Origin: Streptomyces brasiliensis
Lineage (GTDB): Bacteria > Actinomycetota > Actinomycetes > Streptomycetales > Streptomycetaceae
Assembly (NCBI RefSeq): GCF_014647875.1
Contig: NZ_BMQA01000009.1
Span: 62,001 to 126,000, forward strand
DNA: 64,000 nucleotides
Direction: 5' to 3'
Position 1 is the stretch's first letter. Every line of letters begins with the position of its first letter. Of the stretch, positions 7,557 through 16,042 are shown in pieces. A model generated the notes under the pieces. It was not told the DNA's origin and did no database searches. It saw nothing but the letters and a program-made list of their open reading frames with translations. The translations under genes and the position numbers were made by a program.

Positions 7557-8393
7557 ATGGTGCAGATCAAGACCGCCGAGCAGATCGCGAAGATGCGTGA
7601 GGCGGGGCTGGTCGTCGCCGCCATCCACGCGGCGACCCGGGAGGCCGCGGTGCCGGGTGCCACGACGAAGGATCTGGACCAGGTGGCCCGCAAGGTCCTC
7701 GCCGAGCACGACGCCAAGCCGAACTTCCTCGGGTACGGCGGCTTCCCGGCCACCATCTGCACGTCGGTCAACGAGGTCGTCGTCCACGGCATCCCCTCGG
7801 ACGAGGTCGTCCTGAAGAACGGCGACATCATCTCCATCGACTGCGGCGCGATCGTCGACGGCTGGCACGGCGACGCCGCGTACACCGCCTTCGTGGGCTC
7901 CGGTCACGCTCCCGAGCTGATCGAGCTGTCCCGGGTGACCGAAGAGTCCATGTGGGCCGGTATCGCCGCGATGAAGCAGGGCAACCGCCTCGTGGACGTC
8001 TCCCACGCCATCGAGACGTACATCCGCCGCCAGCCGAAGCCCGGCGGAGGTCGCTACGGGATCATCGAGGACTACGGCGGTCACGGCATCGGCACCGAGA
8101 TGCACATGGACCCGCACCTGCTGAACTACGTCGAGCGCCGCCGCGGCAAGGGGCCCAAGCTGGTGCCCGGCTTCTGCCTCGCGATCGAGCCGATGGTCTC
8201 CCTGGGCACGCCGAAGACCGAGGTCCTCCAGGACGAGTGGACGGTCATCACGACGGACGGCACCTGGTCCTCGCACTGGGAGCACTCCGTCGCTCTGACG
8301 GAGGAGGGCCCGCTGGTCCTCACTGCACCCGACGGCGGCAAGGCGAAGCTTGCGGAGCACGGCATCACGGCCGCTCCGGACCCGCTGGCTTAA
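7557..8393 (+). CDS. map: Methionine aminopeptidase, type I
   Basis: Removes the initiator methionine from nascent proteins. Metal ligands are visible in SIDCGAIVDGWHGDAAYT (two Asp), GHGIGTEMH (His), AIEPMVS (Glu) and the late SVALTEEG region (Glu). I choose the ATG at 7557 (278 aa), giving MVQIKTAEQIAKMREAGLV. A GTG at 7530 would add nine residues. The gap after adk is 98 bases and includes the GTACTGT region, so a promoter upstream is possible. Confidence 0.94.
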   Translation: MVQIKTAEQIAKMREAGLVVAAIHAATREAAVPGATTKDLDQVARKVLAEHDAKPNFLGYGGFPATICTSVNEVVVHGIPSDEVVLKNGDIISIDCGAIVDGWHGDAAYTAFVGSGHAPELIELSRVTEESMWAGIAAMKQGNRLVDVSHAIETYIRRQPKPGGGRYGIIEDYGGHGIGTEMHMDPHLLNYVERRRGKGPKLVPGFCLAIEPMVSLGTPKTEVLQDEWTVITTDGTWSSHWEHSVALTEEGPLVLTAPDGGKAKLAEHGITAAPDPLA

Positions 8394-8544
8394 TGATCTG
8401 CCCCGTTGGGCAGGATTCCTCGATTCGTCTTTCCGGGTGCGCTGACGTAGACTGACTCGTCGGCTCTCGTGCACCCGCATGTCCGCATGCGCCCGCAAGG
8501 GACGCGAGGAAGTCGATCAAGGTAGTCGATTCGAAGGGCGAAGC

Positions 8545-8766
8545 GTGGCCAAGAAGCAAGGTGCCATCGAGATCGAGGGCACTGTCGTCGAGTCTCTTCC
8601 GAACGCCATGTTCAAGGTCGAGCTCCAGAACGGCCACCAGGTCCTGGCACACATCAGCGGCAAGATGCGTATGCACTACATCCGCATCCTCCCTGACGAC
8701 CGGGTCGTGGTGGAGCTGTCTCCGTACGACCTGACGCGTGGCCGGATCGTCTACCGCTACAAGTAG
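8545..8766 (+). CDS. infA: Translation initiation factor IF-1
   Basis: OB-fold factor (73 aa) that binds the 30S A site during initiation. The protein reads AKKQGAIEIEGTVVESLPNA and ends in LTRGRIVYRYK, which is nearly invariant. It starts with GTG at 8545; the frame is open upstream but the family start is clear. The 151-base gap after map contains a TAGACT box at 8448-8453, a possible -10 element for a separate infA promoter, with no convincing -35 element. Confidence 0.96.
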   Translation: MAKKQGAIEIEGTVVESLPNAMFKVELQNGHQVLAHISGKMRMHYIRILPDDRVVVELSPYDLTRGRIVYRYK

Positions 8767-8827
8767 ATCTTGCCCAGGCCCCGCGCGAGCGGGACCGCCG
8801 GCAACTGACCCGGAGAACCTCAATCCC

Positions 8828-8941
8828 ATGAAGGTCAAGCCGAGCGTCAAGAAGATCTGCGACAAGTGCAGGGTGATCCGCCGTCACGGTCGGGTCATGG
8901 TCATCTGCGAGAACCCGCGCCACAAGCAGCGCCAGGGCTGA
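8828..8941 (+). CDS. rpmJ: 50S ribosomal protein L36, zinc-binding type
   Basis: Smallest large-subunit protein (37 aa). Cys11, Cys14, Cys27 and His32 form the zinc site, marking the C+ paralogue used under zinc-replete conditions. MKVKPSVKKICDKCRVIRRH is canonical. It lies 61 bases after infA and leads into a 190-base leader before rpsM. Confidence 0.96.
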   Translation: MKVKPSVKKICDKCRVIRRHGRVMVICENPRHKQRQG

Positions 8942-9131
8942 CGCACGACCGATCCCTCTGCACCAACCGCAGAGATTCGCGCGACGCAAGCTGAATATGT
9001 TCATACGCAGGACCCGAGCCGATCATGGCTCGACACCCCCGGTTCGGAGGCCGGGGACCCAGTTCGTACCTGGTACGGCGGCTGGGAGCCGGTTCTGCGG
9101 AAGACCTCCGAAGATCACCAGGAGCCATTGA
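8942..9131 (+). other. rpmJ-rpsM leader region with hairpins
   Basis: This 190-base stretch has no gene. It holds a small hairpin (8956-8961 with 8969-8974), a CCCCGG/CCGGGG inverted repeat near 9037-9058 and a GTAC-rich stretch near 9066-9075. A GAGCC element shortly before the ATG is only a modest ribosome binding site. It is probably an untranslated leader or processing region for rpsM. Confidence 0.4.
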
Positions 9132-9512
9132 ATGGCACGCGTTTCCGGTGTTGACATCCCGCGCGAAAAGCGCGTGGAGGTCGCCCTCACCTACGTGTTC
9201 GGCATCGGCCGAACCCTCTCCCAGCAGACGCTGGCCGAGACCGGCATCGACCCGAACACCCGCGTTCGCGACCTCTCCGAGGAGCAGCTCGTCGCGATCC
9301 GCGAGTACGTCGACAACAACATCAAGACCGAGGGTGACCTCCGTCGCGAGATCCAGGCCGACATCCGCCGCAAGGTCGAGATCGGCTGCTACCAGGGTCT
9401 GCGTCACCGTCGTGGTCTGCCCGTCCGCGGTCAGCGCACCAGCACCAACGCTCGCACCCGCAAGGGCCCGCGTCGCGCCATTGCCGGCAAGAAGAAGCCG
9501 GGCAAGAAGTAG
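9132..9512 (+). CDS. rpsM: 30S ribosomal protein S13
   Basis: Small-subunit head protein (126 aa) that contacts P-site tRNA and forms bridges with L5. MARVSGVDIPREKRVEVALT and the C-terminal basic tail with RGQRTSTNARTRKGP identify it. It begins the rpsM-rpsK-rpoA-rplQ block, the streptomycete alpha operon, which lacks rpsD at this site. Confidence 0.97.
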   Translation: MARVSGVDIPREKRVEVALTYVFGIGRTLSQQTLAETGIDPNTRVRDLSEEQLVAIREYVDNNIKTEGDLRREIQADIRRKVEIGCYQGLRHRRGLPVRGQRTSTNARTRKGPRRAIAGKKKPGKK

Positions 9513-9577
9513 TCCGCAGCGGACCTCTGTCCACGGTCTTCGCTGTAGGACCGACCACCTCCCGTAGGAGTTAGTAG

Positions 9578-9982
9578 ATGCCCCCCAAGGGTCGTCAGGG
9601 CGCTGCCAAGAAGGTGCGCCGCAAGGAAAAGAAGAACGTCGCTCACGGCCACGCGCACATCAAGAGCACGTTCAACAACACGATCGTCTCCATCACGGAC
9701 CCGTCGGGCAACGTGATCTCCTGGGCCTCCGCCGGCCACGTCGGCTTCAAGGGCTCCCGGAAGTCCACGCCGTTCGCCGCGCAGATGGCCGCCGAGTCGG
9801 CTGCCCGCCGCGCCCAGGAGCACGGCATGCGCAAGGTCGACGTGTTCGTGAAGGGCCCGGGTTCCGGTCGTGAGACCGCGATCCGCTCCCTGCAGGCCAC
9901 GGGCCTCGAGGTCGGCTCCATCCAGGACGTCACCCCGACCCCGCACAACGGCTGCCGTCCGCCGAAGCGCCGCCGCGTCTGA
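9578..9982 (+). CDS. rpsK: 30S ribosomal protein S11
   Basis: Platform protein of the small subunit (134 aa) near the anti-Shine-Dalgarno helix. Recognised by AHIKSTFNNTIVSITDPSGN, SWASAGHVGFKGSRKSTPFA and the C-terminal DVTPTPHNGCRPPKRRRV tail. A TAGGAG ribosome binding site precedes the ATG. The gene is followed by a perfect hairpin before rpoA. Confidence 0.97.
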   Translation: MPPKGRQGAAKKVRRKEKKNVAHGHAHIKSTFNNTIVSITDPSGNVISWASAGHVGFKGSRKSTPFAAQMAAESAARRAQEHGMRKVDVFVKGPGSGRETAIRSLQATGLEVGSIQDVTPTPHNGCRPPKRRRV

Positions 9983-10003
9983 GGCACGGCGGATCTGGGT
10001 ATT

Positions 10004-10039
10004 CGGGCGGTACCTCCCCGGAAGGGGTCGTACCGCCCG
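10004..10039 (+). promoter_or_regulatory. Perfect hairpin between rpsK and rpoA
   Basis: CGGGCGGTAC (10004-10013) pairs with GTACCGCCCG (10030-10039), and CCCC/GGGG inside (10016-10019 with 10024-10027) extends the stem around a GGAA-type loop. It resembles an attenuator or a processing signal that could set RpoA levels apart from S11. No long T-run follows. Confidence 0.55.
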
Positions 10040-10128
10040 TACCCTTGCAGTACCCGCGCTGTGCAAGCGGCGCGGTTCCGTCGGACGTCAAATAGCGGGC
10101 GTCCACGAAAGAAGGATCTGATCCACAC

Positions 10129-11151
10129 ATGCTGATCGCTCAGCGTCCCTCGTTGACCGAAGAGGTCGTCGACGAGTTCCGCTCCCGGTTCGTGATCGAG
10201 CCGCTGGAGCCGGGCTTCGGCTACACCCTCGGCAACTCCCTGCGCCGCACCCTCCTGTCGTCGATCCCCGGCGCTGCTGTCACCAGCATCCGCATCGACG
10301 GCGTCCTGCACGAGTTCACCACCGTGCCGGGCGTCAAGGAGGACGTCACCGACCTGATCCTCAACATCAAGCAGCTGGTCGTCTCCTCGGAGCACGACGA
10401 GCCGGTCGTGATGTACCTGCGCAAGCAGGGCCCGGGTCTGGTCACCGCCGCCGACATCGCGCCCCCGGCCGGTGTCGAGGTGCACAACCCCGACCTGGTC
10501 CTCGCCACGCTCAACGGCAAGGGCAAGCTCGAGATGGAGCTGACCGTCGAGCGCGGTCGCGGCTACGTCTCCGCCGTGCAGAACAAGCAGGTGGGCCAGG
10601 AGATCGGCCGTATCCCGGTCGACTCCATCTACAGCCCCGTGCTCAAGGTCACGTACAAGGTCGAGGCCACGCGTGTCGAGCAGCGCACCGACTTCGACAA
10701 GCTGATCGTCGACGTCGAGACCAAGCAGGCGATGCGGCCGCGCGACGCCATGGCGTCCGCCGGCAAGACCCTGGTCGAGCTGTTCGGTCTCGCCCGCGAG
10801 CTGAACATCGACGCCGAGGGCATCGACATGGGCCCGTCCCCCACGGACGCCGCCCTTGCCGCCGACCTCGCCCTGCCGATCGAGGAGCTGGAACTCACCG
10901 TCCGCTCCTACAACTGCCTCAAGCGCGAGGGCATCCACTCCGTGGGTGAGCTCGTCGCCCGCTCCGAGGCGGACCTCCTGGACATCCGCAACTTCGGTGC
11001 GAAGTCGATCGACGAGGTCAAGGCGAAGCTGGCCGGCATGGGCCTGGCCCTGAAGGACAGCCCGCCCGGATTCGACCCGACCGCCGCCGCCGACGCCTTC
11101 GGTGCCGACGACGACGCGGACGCCGGGTTCGTGGAGACGGAGCAGTACTGA
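10129..11151 (+). CDS. rpoA: DNA-directed RNA polymerase subunit alpha
   Basis: Forms the dimer that nucleates RNA polymerase assembly (340 aa). The N-terminal domain shows EPLEPGFGYTLGNSLRRTLL and the C-terminal domain has the helix-hairpin-helix region around EELELTVRSYNCLKREGI and FGAKSIDEVKAKL, which contacts promoter UP elements and activators. An acidic tail ends the protein. The ATG has an AAGGA ribosome binding site about ten bases upstream. Confidence 0.98.
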   Translation: MLIAQRPSLTEEVVDEFRSRFVIEPLEPGFGYTLGNSLRRTLLSSIPGAAVTSIRIDGVLHEFTTVPGVKEDVTDLILNIKQLVVSSEHDEPVVMYLRKQGPGLVTAADIAPPAGVEVHNPDLVLATLNGKGKLEMELTVERGRGYVSAVQNKQVGQEIGRIPVDSIYSPVLKVTYKVEATRVEQRTDFDKLIVDVETKQAMRPRDAMASAGKTLVELFGLARELNIDAEGIDMGPSPTDAALAADLALPIEELELTVRSYNCLKREGIHSVGELVARSEADLLDIRNFGAKSIDEVKAKLAGMGLALKDSPPGFDPTAAADAFGADDDADAGFVETEQY

Positions 11152-11358
11152 GAGCTCGGGCCAGACGGTCCGTGCTCGGTGCGGGTGCGCCGTGCTTGAT
11201 CGCGCCCCCGCGACGGAGTCGCACATCGACACCGCCCCGCGCCCCTTCCGGGCGACGCCCCTTCGGGGCTGTCGTCCGGATCTCCGACAGACAACCGTCT
11301 GCTCGGATACTGACCCCGGTACCTGATACGGCCGGGGCAGACACACAGGAGAAGAACA
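11152..11358 (+). other. rpoA-rplQ intergenic leader
   Basis: This 207-base region carries no gene. It includes a GCCCC-TTC-GGGGC hairpin near 11257-11269 and a second GTCGTCCGGATCTCCGACAG inverted repeat just after it. An AGGAG ribosome binding site stands before the rplQ ATG. It is unusually long for the alpha operon and may allow separate control of L17. Confidence 0.4.
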
Positions 11359-11868
11359 ATGCCGAAGCCCACCAAGGGTGCCCGTCTGGGCGGCAGTGCC
11401 GCGCACGAGAAGCTGCTTCTCGCGAACCTCGCGAAGTCGCTGTTCGAGCACGGCCGTATCACCACCACCGAGGCGAAGGCCCGCCGTCTGCGGCCGTACG
11501 CCGAGCGTCTGGTCACCAAGGCGAAGAAGGGCGACCTTCACAACCGCCGTCAGGTGCTCCAGGTCATCACGGACAAGAGCGTCGTCCACACGCTCTTCAC
11601 CGAGATCGGCCCGCGGTACGAGAACCGTCCGGGCGGCTACACCCGCATCACCAAGATCGGTAACCGCCGTGGCGACAACGCGCCCATGGCCGTCATCGAG
11701 CTGGTCGAGGCGCTGACGGTGGCCCAGCAGGCGACCGGTGAGGCCGAGGCCGCCACCAAGCGTGCGGTCAAGGAGGCCGAGGAGGCCAAGGTCGAGGAGA
11801 CCAAGGCCGACGAGGTCGTCGAGGAAGCGGCTCCGGTCGAGGCGGCCGAGGAGTCCAAGGACGCCTGA
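11359..11868 (+). CDS. rplQ: 50S ribosomal protein L17
   Basis: Large-subunit protein near the exit tunnel. The core (residues 1-120) shows MPKPTKGARLGGSAAHEKLL and the TKIGNRRGDNAPMAVIELVE segment. At 169 aa it carries a long Glu/Ala/Lys-rich tail of about 45 residues, which is usual in actinobacteria and predicted to be helical or disordered. A strong terminator follows. Confidence 0.96.
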   Translation: MPKPTKGARLGGSAAHEKLLLANLAKSLFEHGRITTTEAKARRLRPYAERLVTKAKKGDLHNRRQVLQVITDKSVVHTLFTEIGPRYENRPGGYTRITKIGNRRGDNAPMAVIELVEALTVAQQATGEAEAATKRAVKEAEEAKVEETKADEVVEEAAPVEAAEESKDA

Positions 11869-11885
11869 GGCCATACCTCGCGCTG

Positions 11886-11918
11886 AGCGGGTCCGCCCTT
11901 CGGGGCGGGCCCGCTTTC
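11886..11918 (+). terminator. Rho-independent terminator after rplQ
   Basis: Bases 11886-11898 pair with 11903-11915 over 13 bp (one G-T pair) around a TTCG tetraloop, followed by TTT. It ends the alpha operon before truA, which then needs its own promoter or readthrough. Confidence 0.85.
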
Positions 11919-11957
11919 GCGTATCCGAGAGGATCTCGTACTTGAGAGGATCTCCTT

Positions 11958-12803
11958 GTGAGTGACGAAGCACAGCCCGGTTATGTACGTGTCCGCCTCG
12001 ACCTGTCCTACGACGGCTCCGACTTCCACGGCTGGGCCAAGCAGGCCGGCGGCCGGCGGACCGTGCAGGGGGAGATCGAGGACGCGTTGCGCACGGTGAC
12101 GCGGACGAGGGACACGACGTACGAGCTGACCGTGGCCGGCCGGACGGATGCCGGAGTGCACGCCCGCGGCCAGGTCGCGCACGTCGACCTGCCCGAGGAA
12201 CTGTGGGCAGGGCACGGAGAGAAGCTGCTCAAGCGCCTCGCCGGGCGGCTGCCGAAGGACGTGCGGGTGTGGGCGCTCACTCAGGCGCCGGAGGGGTTCA
12301 ACGCACGGTTCGCGGCCCTGTGGCGACGCTACGTCTACCGGGTCGGCGACCAGCCCGGGGGAGTCGACCCGCTGCTGCGCAACCATGTGCTCTGGCACGA
12401 CTGGGAGTTGGACGTCGCCCTGATGGACGCCGCCGCCAAGTCCCTCGTCGGGGAGCACGACTTCGCGGCGTACGCGAAGAAGCGTGAGGGAGCGACGACG
12501 ATCCGCGAGATCTTCGATTTCGGGGTGCGCCGGAGCGTGGACGGCATCGTCGAGATCGAGGTCCGCGCCGACGCGTTCTGCCACAACCAGGTGCGGTCCA
12601 TGGTGGGAGCGTTGCTGTTCGTGGGGGACGGGCACCGGGGGGTGGAGTGGCCCAGGGCTGTGCTGGATGCCGGTGTGAGGGACAGTGCCGTGCATGTCGT
12701 ACGGCCGCATGGGCTCACGCTGGAGGAGGTCGCGTACCCGGCGGACGAGCTGCTGCTGGAGAGGCAGCGGCAGGCCCGCCGGGTGCGGGTGCGTACGGCC
12801 TGA
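11958..12803 (+). CDS. truA: tRNA pseudouridine(38-40) synthase
   Basis: Converts uridines 38-40 in the anticodon stem of many tRNAs to pseudouridine (281 aa). The catalytic aspartate is Asp64 in AGRTDAGVHARGQVAH. The YDGSDFHGWAKQ N-terminal motif and the FCHNQVRSMVGALLFVG C-terminal motif are present. It starts with GTG and is the usual neighbour of rplQ. Its stop is only six bases from the stop of the convergent acyltransferase gene. Confidence 0.95.
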   Translation: MSDEAQPGYVRVRLDLSYDGSDFHGWAKQAGGRRTVQGEIEDALRTVTRTRDTTYELTVAGRTDAGVHARGQVAHVDLPEELWAGHGEKLLKRLAGRLPKDVRVWALTQAPEGFNARFAALWRRYVYRVGDQPGGVDPLLRNHVLWHDWELDVALMDAAAKSLVGEHDFAAYAKKREGATTIREIFDFGVRRSVDGIVEIEVRADAFCHNQVRSMVGALLFVGDGHRGVEWPRAVLDAGVRDSAVHVVRPHGLTLEEVAYPADELLLERQRQARRVRVRTA

Positions 12804-12809
12804 GCGCGG

Positions 12810-14894
12810 TCAGCCGGCGAGGACCGTCTTGAACCTCGGCTCCAGGTACGGCTCCAGGGACGTGGAATAGCTGCCGGTCATGTGGCTGTAGTCCCAGTAG
12901 ACGACGTGTCCGCCGATCACGGCCGGGCAGTAGCCGTCGGCGCAGAAGGCGGGGATCGTGTCGATGACCTTGAACCCGTACTTCTCCGCCGTCTCCCGTT
13001 CCAAGAGGCGGTACTCGGCGCGGTCGATCACTTCCGTGGACTTGGGGCTACAGGTACCGATTTCGGCGCCCTTGGTGGCCAGGCAGTCCGGTATGGAGCG
13101 GTTCGGGTACGGCGTGTCCGTGAGGTAGACCAGTTTCGCGCCGGTGGCCTTCAGCCGCTCGAAGGTCTGGTCCGCGCCCTGACGGGTGGCGGTCGCCTGG
13201 GCGCGGTTGGCGACGACGAGCACGTCCGGGTGGAGCTGGTCGATCTTGTCGAGGGCCGTCTTCCGCCAGCTCGTGCACTCGGTGTAGTCGCGTCCGAGAT
13301 CCTCGCGGGTGATCTTGTACACCTCGGGGCTGCAGCCACTCTTGATCACGGTGATGACCTTGACGTGCAGCTTCTTGCCGAGCTTGTCGAACGCGTTGCC
13401 CCACTGGTAGGCGTGCGAGTCGCCCAGCAGCACCATCGTCCGCTTGGACGTGGTGTCGCCGATGACGCACTTGTCCTGGAGTGAGTAGCCGGTGATGAGC
13501 AGATCGTCGATGCAGCCATGGTCGCCGCGGTCGTGCGGGGCCTTGAGCAGGGCATCCTCGCTGATCCGGGGGTGGTCGCGCTCCTTCACGGCCTGCTCGA
13601 CGGAGGCGATGCCCCCGAAGCCGTTCGCCGCGGCGCCGGCGGCCGTGGTGACCGACAGGTTGAGCGGTACCACCCGTATGGCGAGGGTCATGGCGACGGC
13701 CGCGGTGGCGGTCAGGGTCAGACCGGTCAGGATGCCGCGCCACGGGATCTGCACGAGCCTGACGTTGGCCTTCAGGCGCCGTTCGATCACATAGTGCCCG
13801 GCGACGGCCAGCACGAAGGAGCCCGCGGCGACGCGGAAGCGGTCGGAGTAGGTGATTTCGTGGCCGACGATGTCCGACCAGAGGATCAGCATCGGCCAGT
13901 GCCAGAGGTACCAGCCGTAGCTCGCGTTGCCGACGAAGTTGAAGACGGGGTTGTCGAGGAGCCGCTCGGCGCCGAGGCGGGGGTTGGCACAGCCGGCCGC
14001 CATGATCAGGGTGGCGCCCAGCACGGGGCCGCCAACGGCGTAACCGGGCAGGGGGGTCTGCTCGGTGATGAGGGACGCGGTGACCAGTATGGTGCCGAGT
14101 CCGACCCAGCCGAGGACGGCTGCGAGGCCCTGGTACATGCGGGACAGGAGCCGGGCGTTGAGGGCGACGAAGACGCCGATGGCCAGTTCCCACACTCGGG
14201 TCGGGGTGCCGAAGTAGGCGAGCGGCTGGTTCGTCTGGGTCGTCGTGATCGACAGATAGAGCGAGCCGCTGATCACGGCGGCCAGGAACAGCCCGACCAG
14301 GAAGCGGTTGCGGAAGATGGCCCGGCTGAGCCAGGCGACGATGACGAGCGCGATCGGCGCGAGGACGTAGAACTGCTCCTCGATGCTCAGCGACCAGAAG
14401 TGCTGGTACGGCGACTGGCTGCCGTCGTCGGCGAAGTAGTCGGTGCCGTTTTCGGCCTGGCGCCAGTTGATGAAGCTGAGCGAGGCGGCGAAGCCGTCCT
14501 GCATGTAGCCGCGGAATTTGAACGGGCTGGCGTAGATCCAGGCCACCACGGCCGTCACGACGATGGTGAGGGCGGCCCCCGGTGCCAGCCGCCGGAACCG
14601 GCGGGCCCAGAACTTGCCGAGCGACACCTTGCCGGTCTTGTCGATCTCCGCGAGGAGCTGGCTGCCGATGAGGAAGCCGCTGAGCGTGAAGCTGACGTCG
14701 ACGCCGCCGTGGATGTCGAGGATGCCCGTGTGCACGAAGACGACCATCGTGATCGCGACGGCGCGCAGGCCCTGAAGGTCGGGCCGGTACTTGCGCAGCC
14801 GGTCTTCCTTCGGGGCTTTTCGGCGGTGCTGCTCCGGCCGGTGCTCGGGCGGCCGCGTCGGGTCGCCTATCGCGGTGGCTTGATGGGTGGTCAC
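12810..14894 (-). CDS. OafA-type O-acyltransferase with C-terminal SGNH domain
   Basis: Predicted membrane O-acyltransferase (694 aa) that would transfer acetyl or similar groups to an extracellular polysaccharide. The N-terminal acyltransferase_3 domain starts with RKYRPDLQGLRAVAITMVV and continues through about ten hydrophobic segments. The C-terminal third is an SGNH hydrolase-like domain with GDSH near residue 488 and DYSH near the end. I choose the GTG at 14894 because the frame upstream is only the shadow of the nucleotidylyltransferase gene. It is the last gene of the polysaccharide cluster. The substrate is not known. Confidence 0.87.
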   Translation of the reverse strand: MTTHQATAIGDPTRPPEHRPEQHRRKAPKEDRLRKYRPDLQGLRAVAITMVVFVHTGILDIHGGVDVSFTLSGFLIGSQLLAEIDKTGKVSLGKFWARRFRRLAPGAALTIVVTAVVAWIYASPFKFRGYMQDGFAASLSFINWRQAENGTDYFADDGSQSPYQHFWSLSIEEQFYVLAPIALVIVAWLSRAIFRNRFLVGLFLAAVISGSLYLSITTTQTNQPLAYFGTPTRVWELAIGVFVALNARLLSRMYQGLAAVLGWVGLGTILVTASLITEQTPLPGYAVGGPVLGATLIMAAGCANPRLGAERLLDNPVFNFVGNASYGWYLWHWPMLILWSDIVGHEITYSDRFRVAAGSFVLAVAGHYVIERRLKANVRLVQIPWRGILTGLTLTATAAVAMTLAIRVVPLNLSVTTAAGAAANGFGGIASVEQAVKERDHPRISEDALLKAPHDRGDHGCIDDLLITGYSLQDKCVIGDTTSKRTMVLLGDSHAYQWGNAFDKLGKKLHVKVITVIKSGCSPEVYKITREDLGRDYTECTSWRKTALDKIDQLHPDVLVVANRAQATATRQGADQTFERLKATGAKLVYLTDTPYPNRSIPDCLATKGAEIGTCSPKSTEVIDRAEYRLLERETAEKYGFKVIDTIPAFCADGYCPAVIGGHVVYWDYSHMTGSYSTSLEPYLEPRFKTVLAG

Positions 14895-14929
14895 GTCTCT
14901 CCCGTGGCTGTCCGGTCGGGCCGGATCTC

Positions 14930-16027
14930 TCAGTGGACCGTCAGGCAGGCGGTGGCGGTGCCGCTCACCCGCACCCCCAGGGAGGGGATACGGATGCCGC
15001 ACGCCAGCCGCAGCTGGGCGGGCAGCTCGTTCTCCGCGCCGATGTGTGCGTGGCAGCCGACCACGACCTCGCGCAGGAGGCAGTCGGCGCCGATGGAGGA
15101 GTCGTGGTCCACCACGGACTCGTGGATGCCGGCGCCCTCGGCCACGGTCACGCGCGCGCCGACGATGGAGCGGTCGACGACCACACGCGGGCCGATGACG
15201 GCGTGCGGGCCGATCGTCGAGCCGCCGGTGACGCGGGCGGTCGTATCGACGACGGCCGTGGGATGGATCAGGGCCTCGGCCGGCTGCTTCACGAGGGGGG
15301 AGGTCACGTTGCCGATGACCAGGTCGGCGGAGCCGTGCACGAAGGCCAGCGGCGTACCGAGGTCGCGCCAGTAGTCCTCCGTGGTGTGGCCGAACACGCG
15401 CCGCCCCTGGGCGACGAGCTGCGGGAAGGTCTCCTGCTCGACCGAGACCTCCCGGTCGGCCGGGATGGCGTCCAGGACGGACCGGCTGAAGACATAGCAA
15501 CCGGCGTTGATCTGGTCGGTGACGCACTCCTCGGGCGTCTTGGGCTTCTCGAGGAAGGCCAGCACCCGGTCGGATCCGTCGGTGGGGACCAGACCGAAGG
15601 CACGCGGGTCGGGGACCCGGGTGAGATGGAGGGTCACGTCCGCGTCCCGCTCCCGGTGCTGGTGCAGGACGGCGCGCAGGTCGACGCCGGAGAGGATGTC
15701 GCCGTTGAGGATCAGGACCGGCGCGCCGGCCGGTCCGCGCAGCAGGCGCCCGGCGTTGCGGATCGCTCCGCCGGTGCCGAGCGGCACCTCCTCGACGGCG
15801 TAGGAGATGTCGAGGTCCTGGGCGAAGTCCTTGAACTCCTCCTCGAAGAGGTCGGCGAGGTACGAGGTGGCGAACACCACGTGCCCCACGCCCGCGTCCA
15901 TCAGCTTGGCCACCTGGTGCCGGATGAAGGAGGTACCCGCGACGTCGAGGAGCGGTTTCGGGGTGTGGTTGGTCAGCGGGCGCAAGCGCGTTCCCTTGCC
16001 GCCCACCAGAATAATGGCTTCCTGCAT
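14930..16027 (-). CDS. Sugar-1-phosphate nucleotidylyltransferase, GDP-mannose pyrophosphorylase-like
   Basis: Predicted to form an NDP-sugar, most likely GDP-mannose, from a sugar-1-phosphate and NTP (365 aa). The Rossmann-like catalytic domain has GGKGTRLRPLTN (residues 9-20), the PKPLLDVAG motif and NGDILSG. The C-terminal 110 residues form a left-handed beta-helix of hexapeptide repeats (IHPTAVVDTTARVTGGSTIG region), as in GDP-mannose and glucose-1-phosphate pyrophosphorylases. It is 15 bases downstream of the GH113-like gene and in the same operon. The nucleotide specificity is inference. Confidence 0.85.
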   Translation of the reverse strand: MQEAIILVGGKGTRLRPLTNHTPKPLLDVAGTSFIRHQVAKLMDAGVGHVVFATSYLADLFEEEFKDFAQDLDISYAVEEVPLGTGGAIRNAGRLLRGPAGAPVLILNGDILSGVDLRAVLHQHRERDADVTLHLTRVPDPRAFGLVPTDGSDRVLAFLEKPKTPEECVTDQINAGCYVFSRSVLDAIPADREVSVEQETFPQLVAQGRRVFGHTTEDYWRDLGTPLAFVHGSADLVIGNVTSPLVKQPAEALIHPTAVVDTTARVTGGSTIGPHAVIGPRVVVDRSIVGARVTVAEGAGIHESVVDHDSSIGADCLLREVVVGCHAHIGAENELPAQLRLACGIRIPSLGVRVSGTATACLTVH

Positions 16028-16042
16028 GATTGCCCCGTTCGG

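Noticed and set aside
9643..11973. Long - strand frame opposite rpsK-rpoA-rplQ
   Set aside because: It is a shadow of highly conserved genes, a common effect of high GC; its sequence matches no family.
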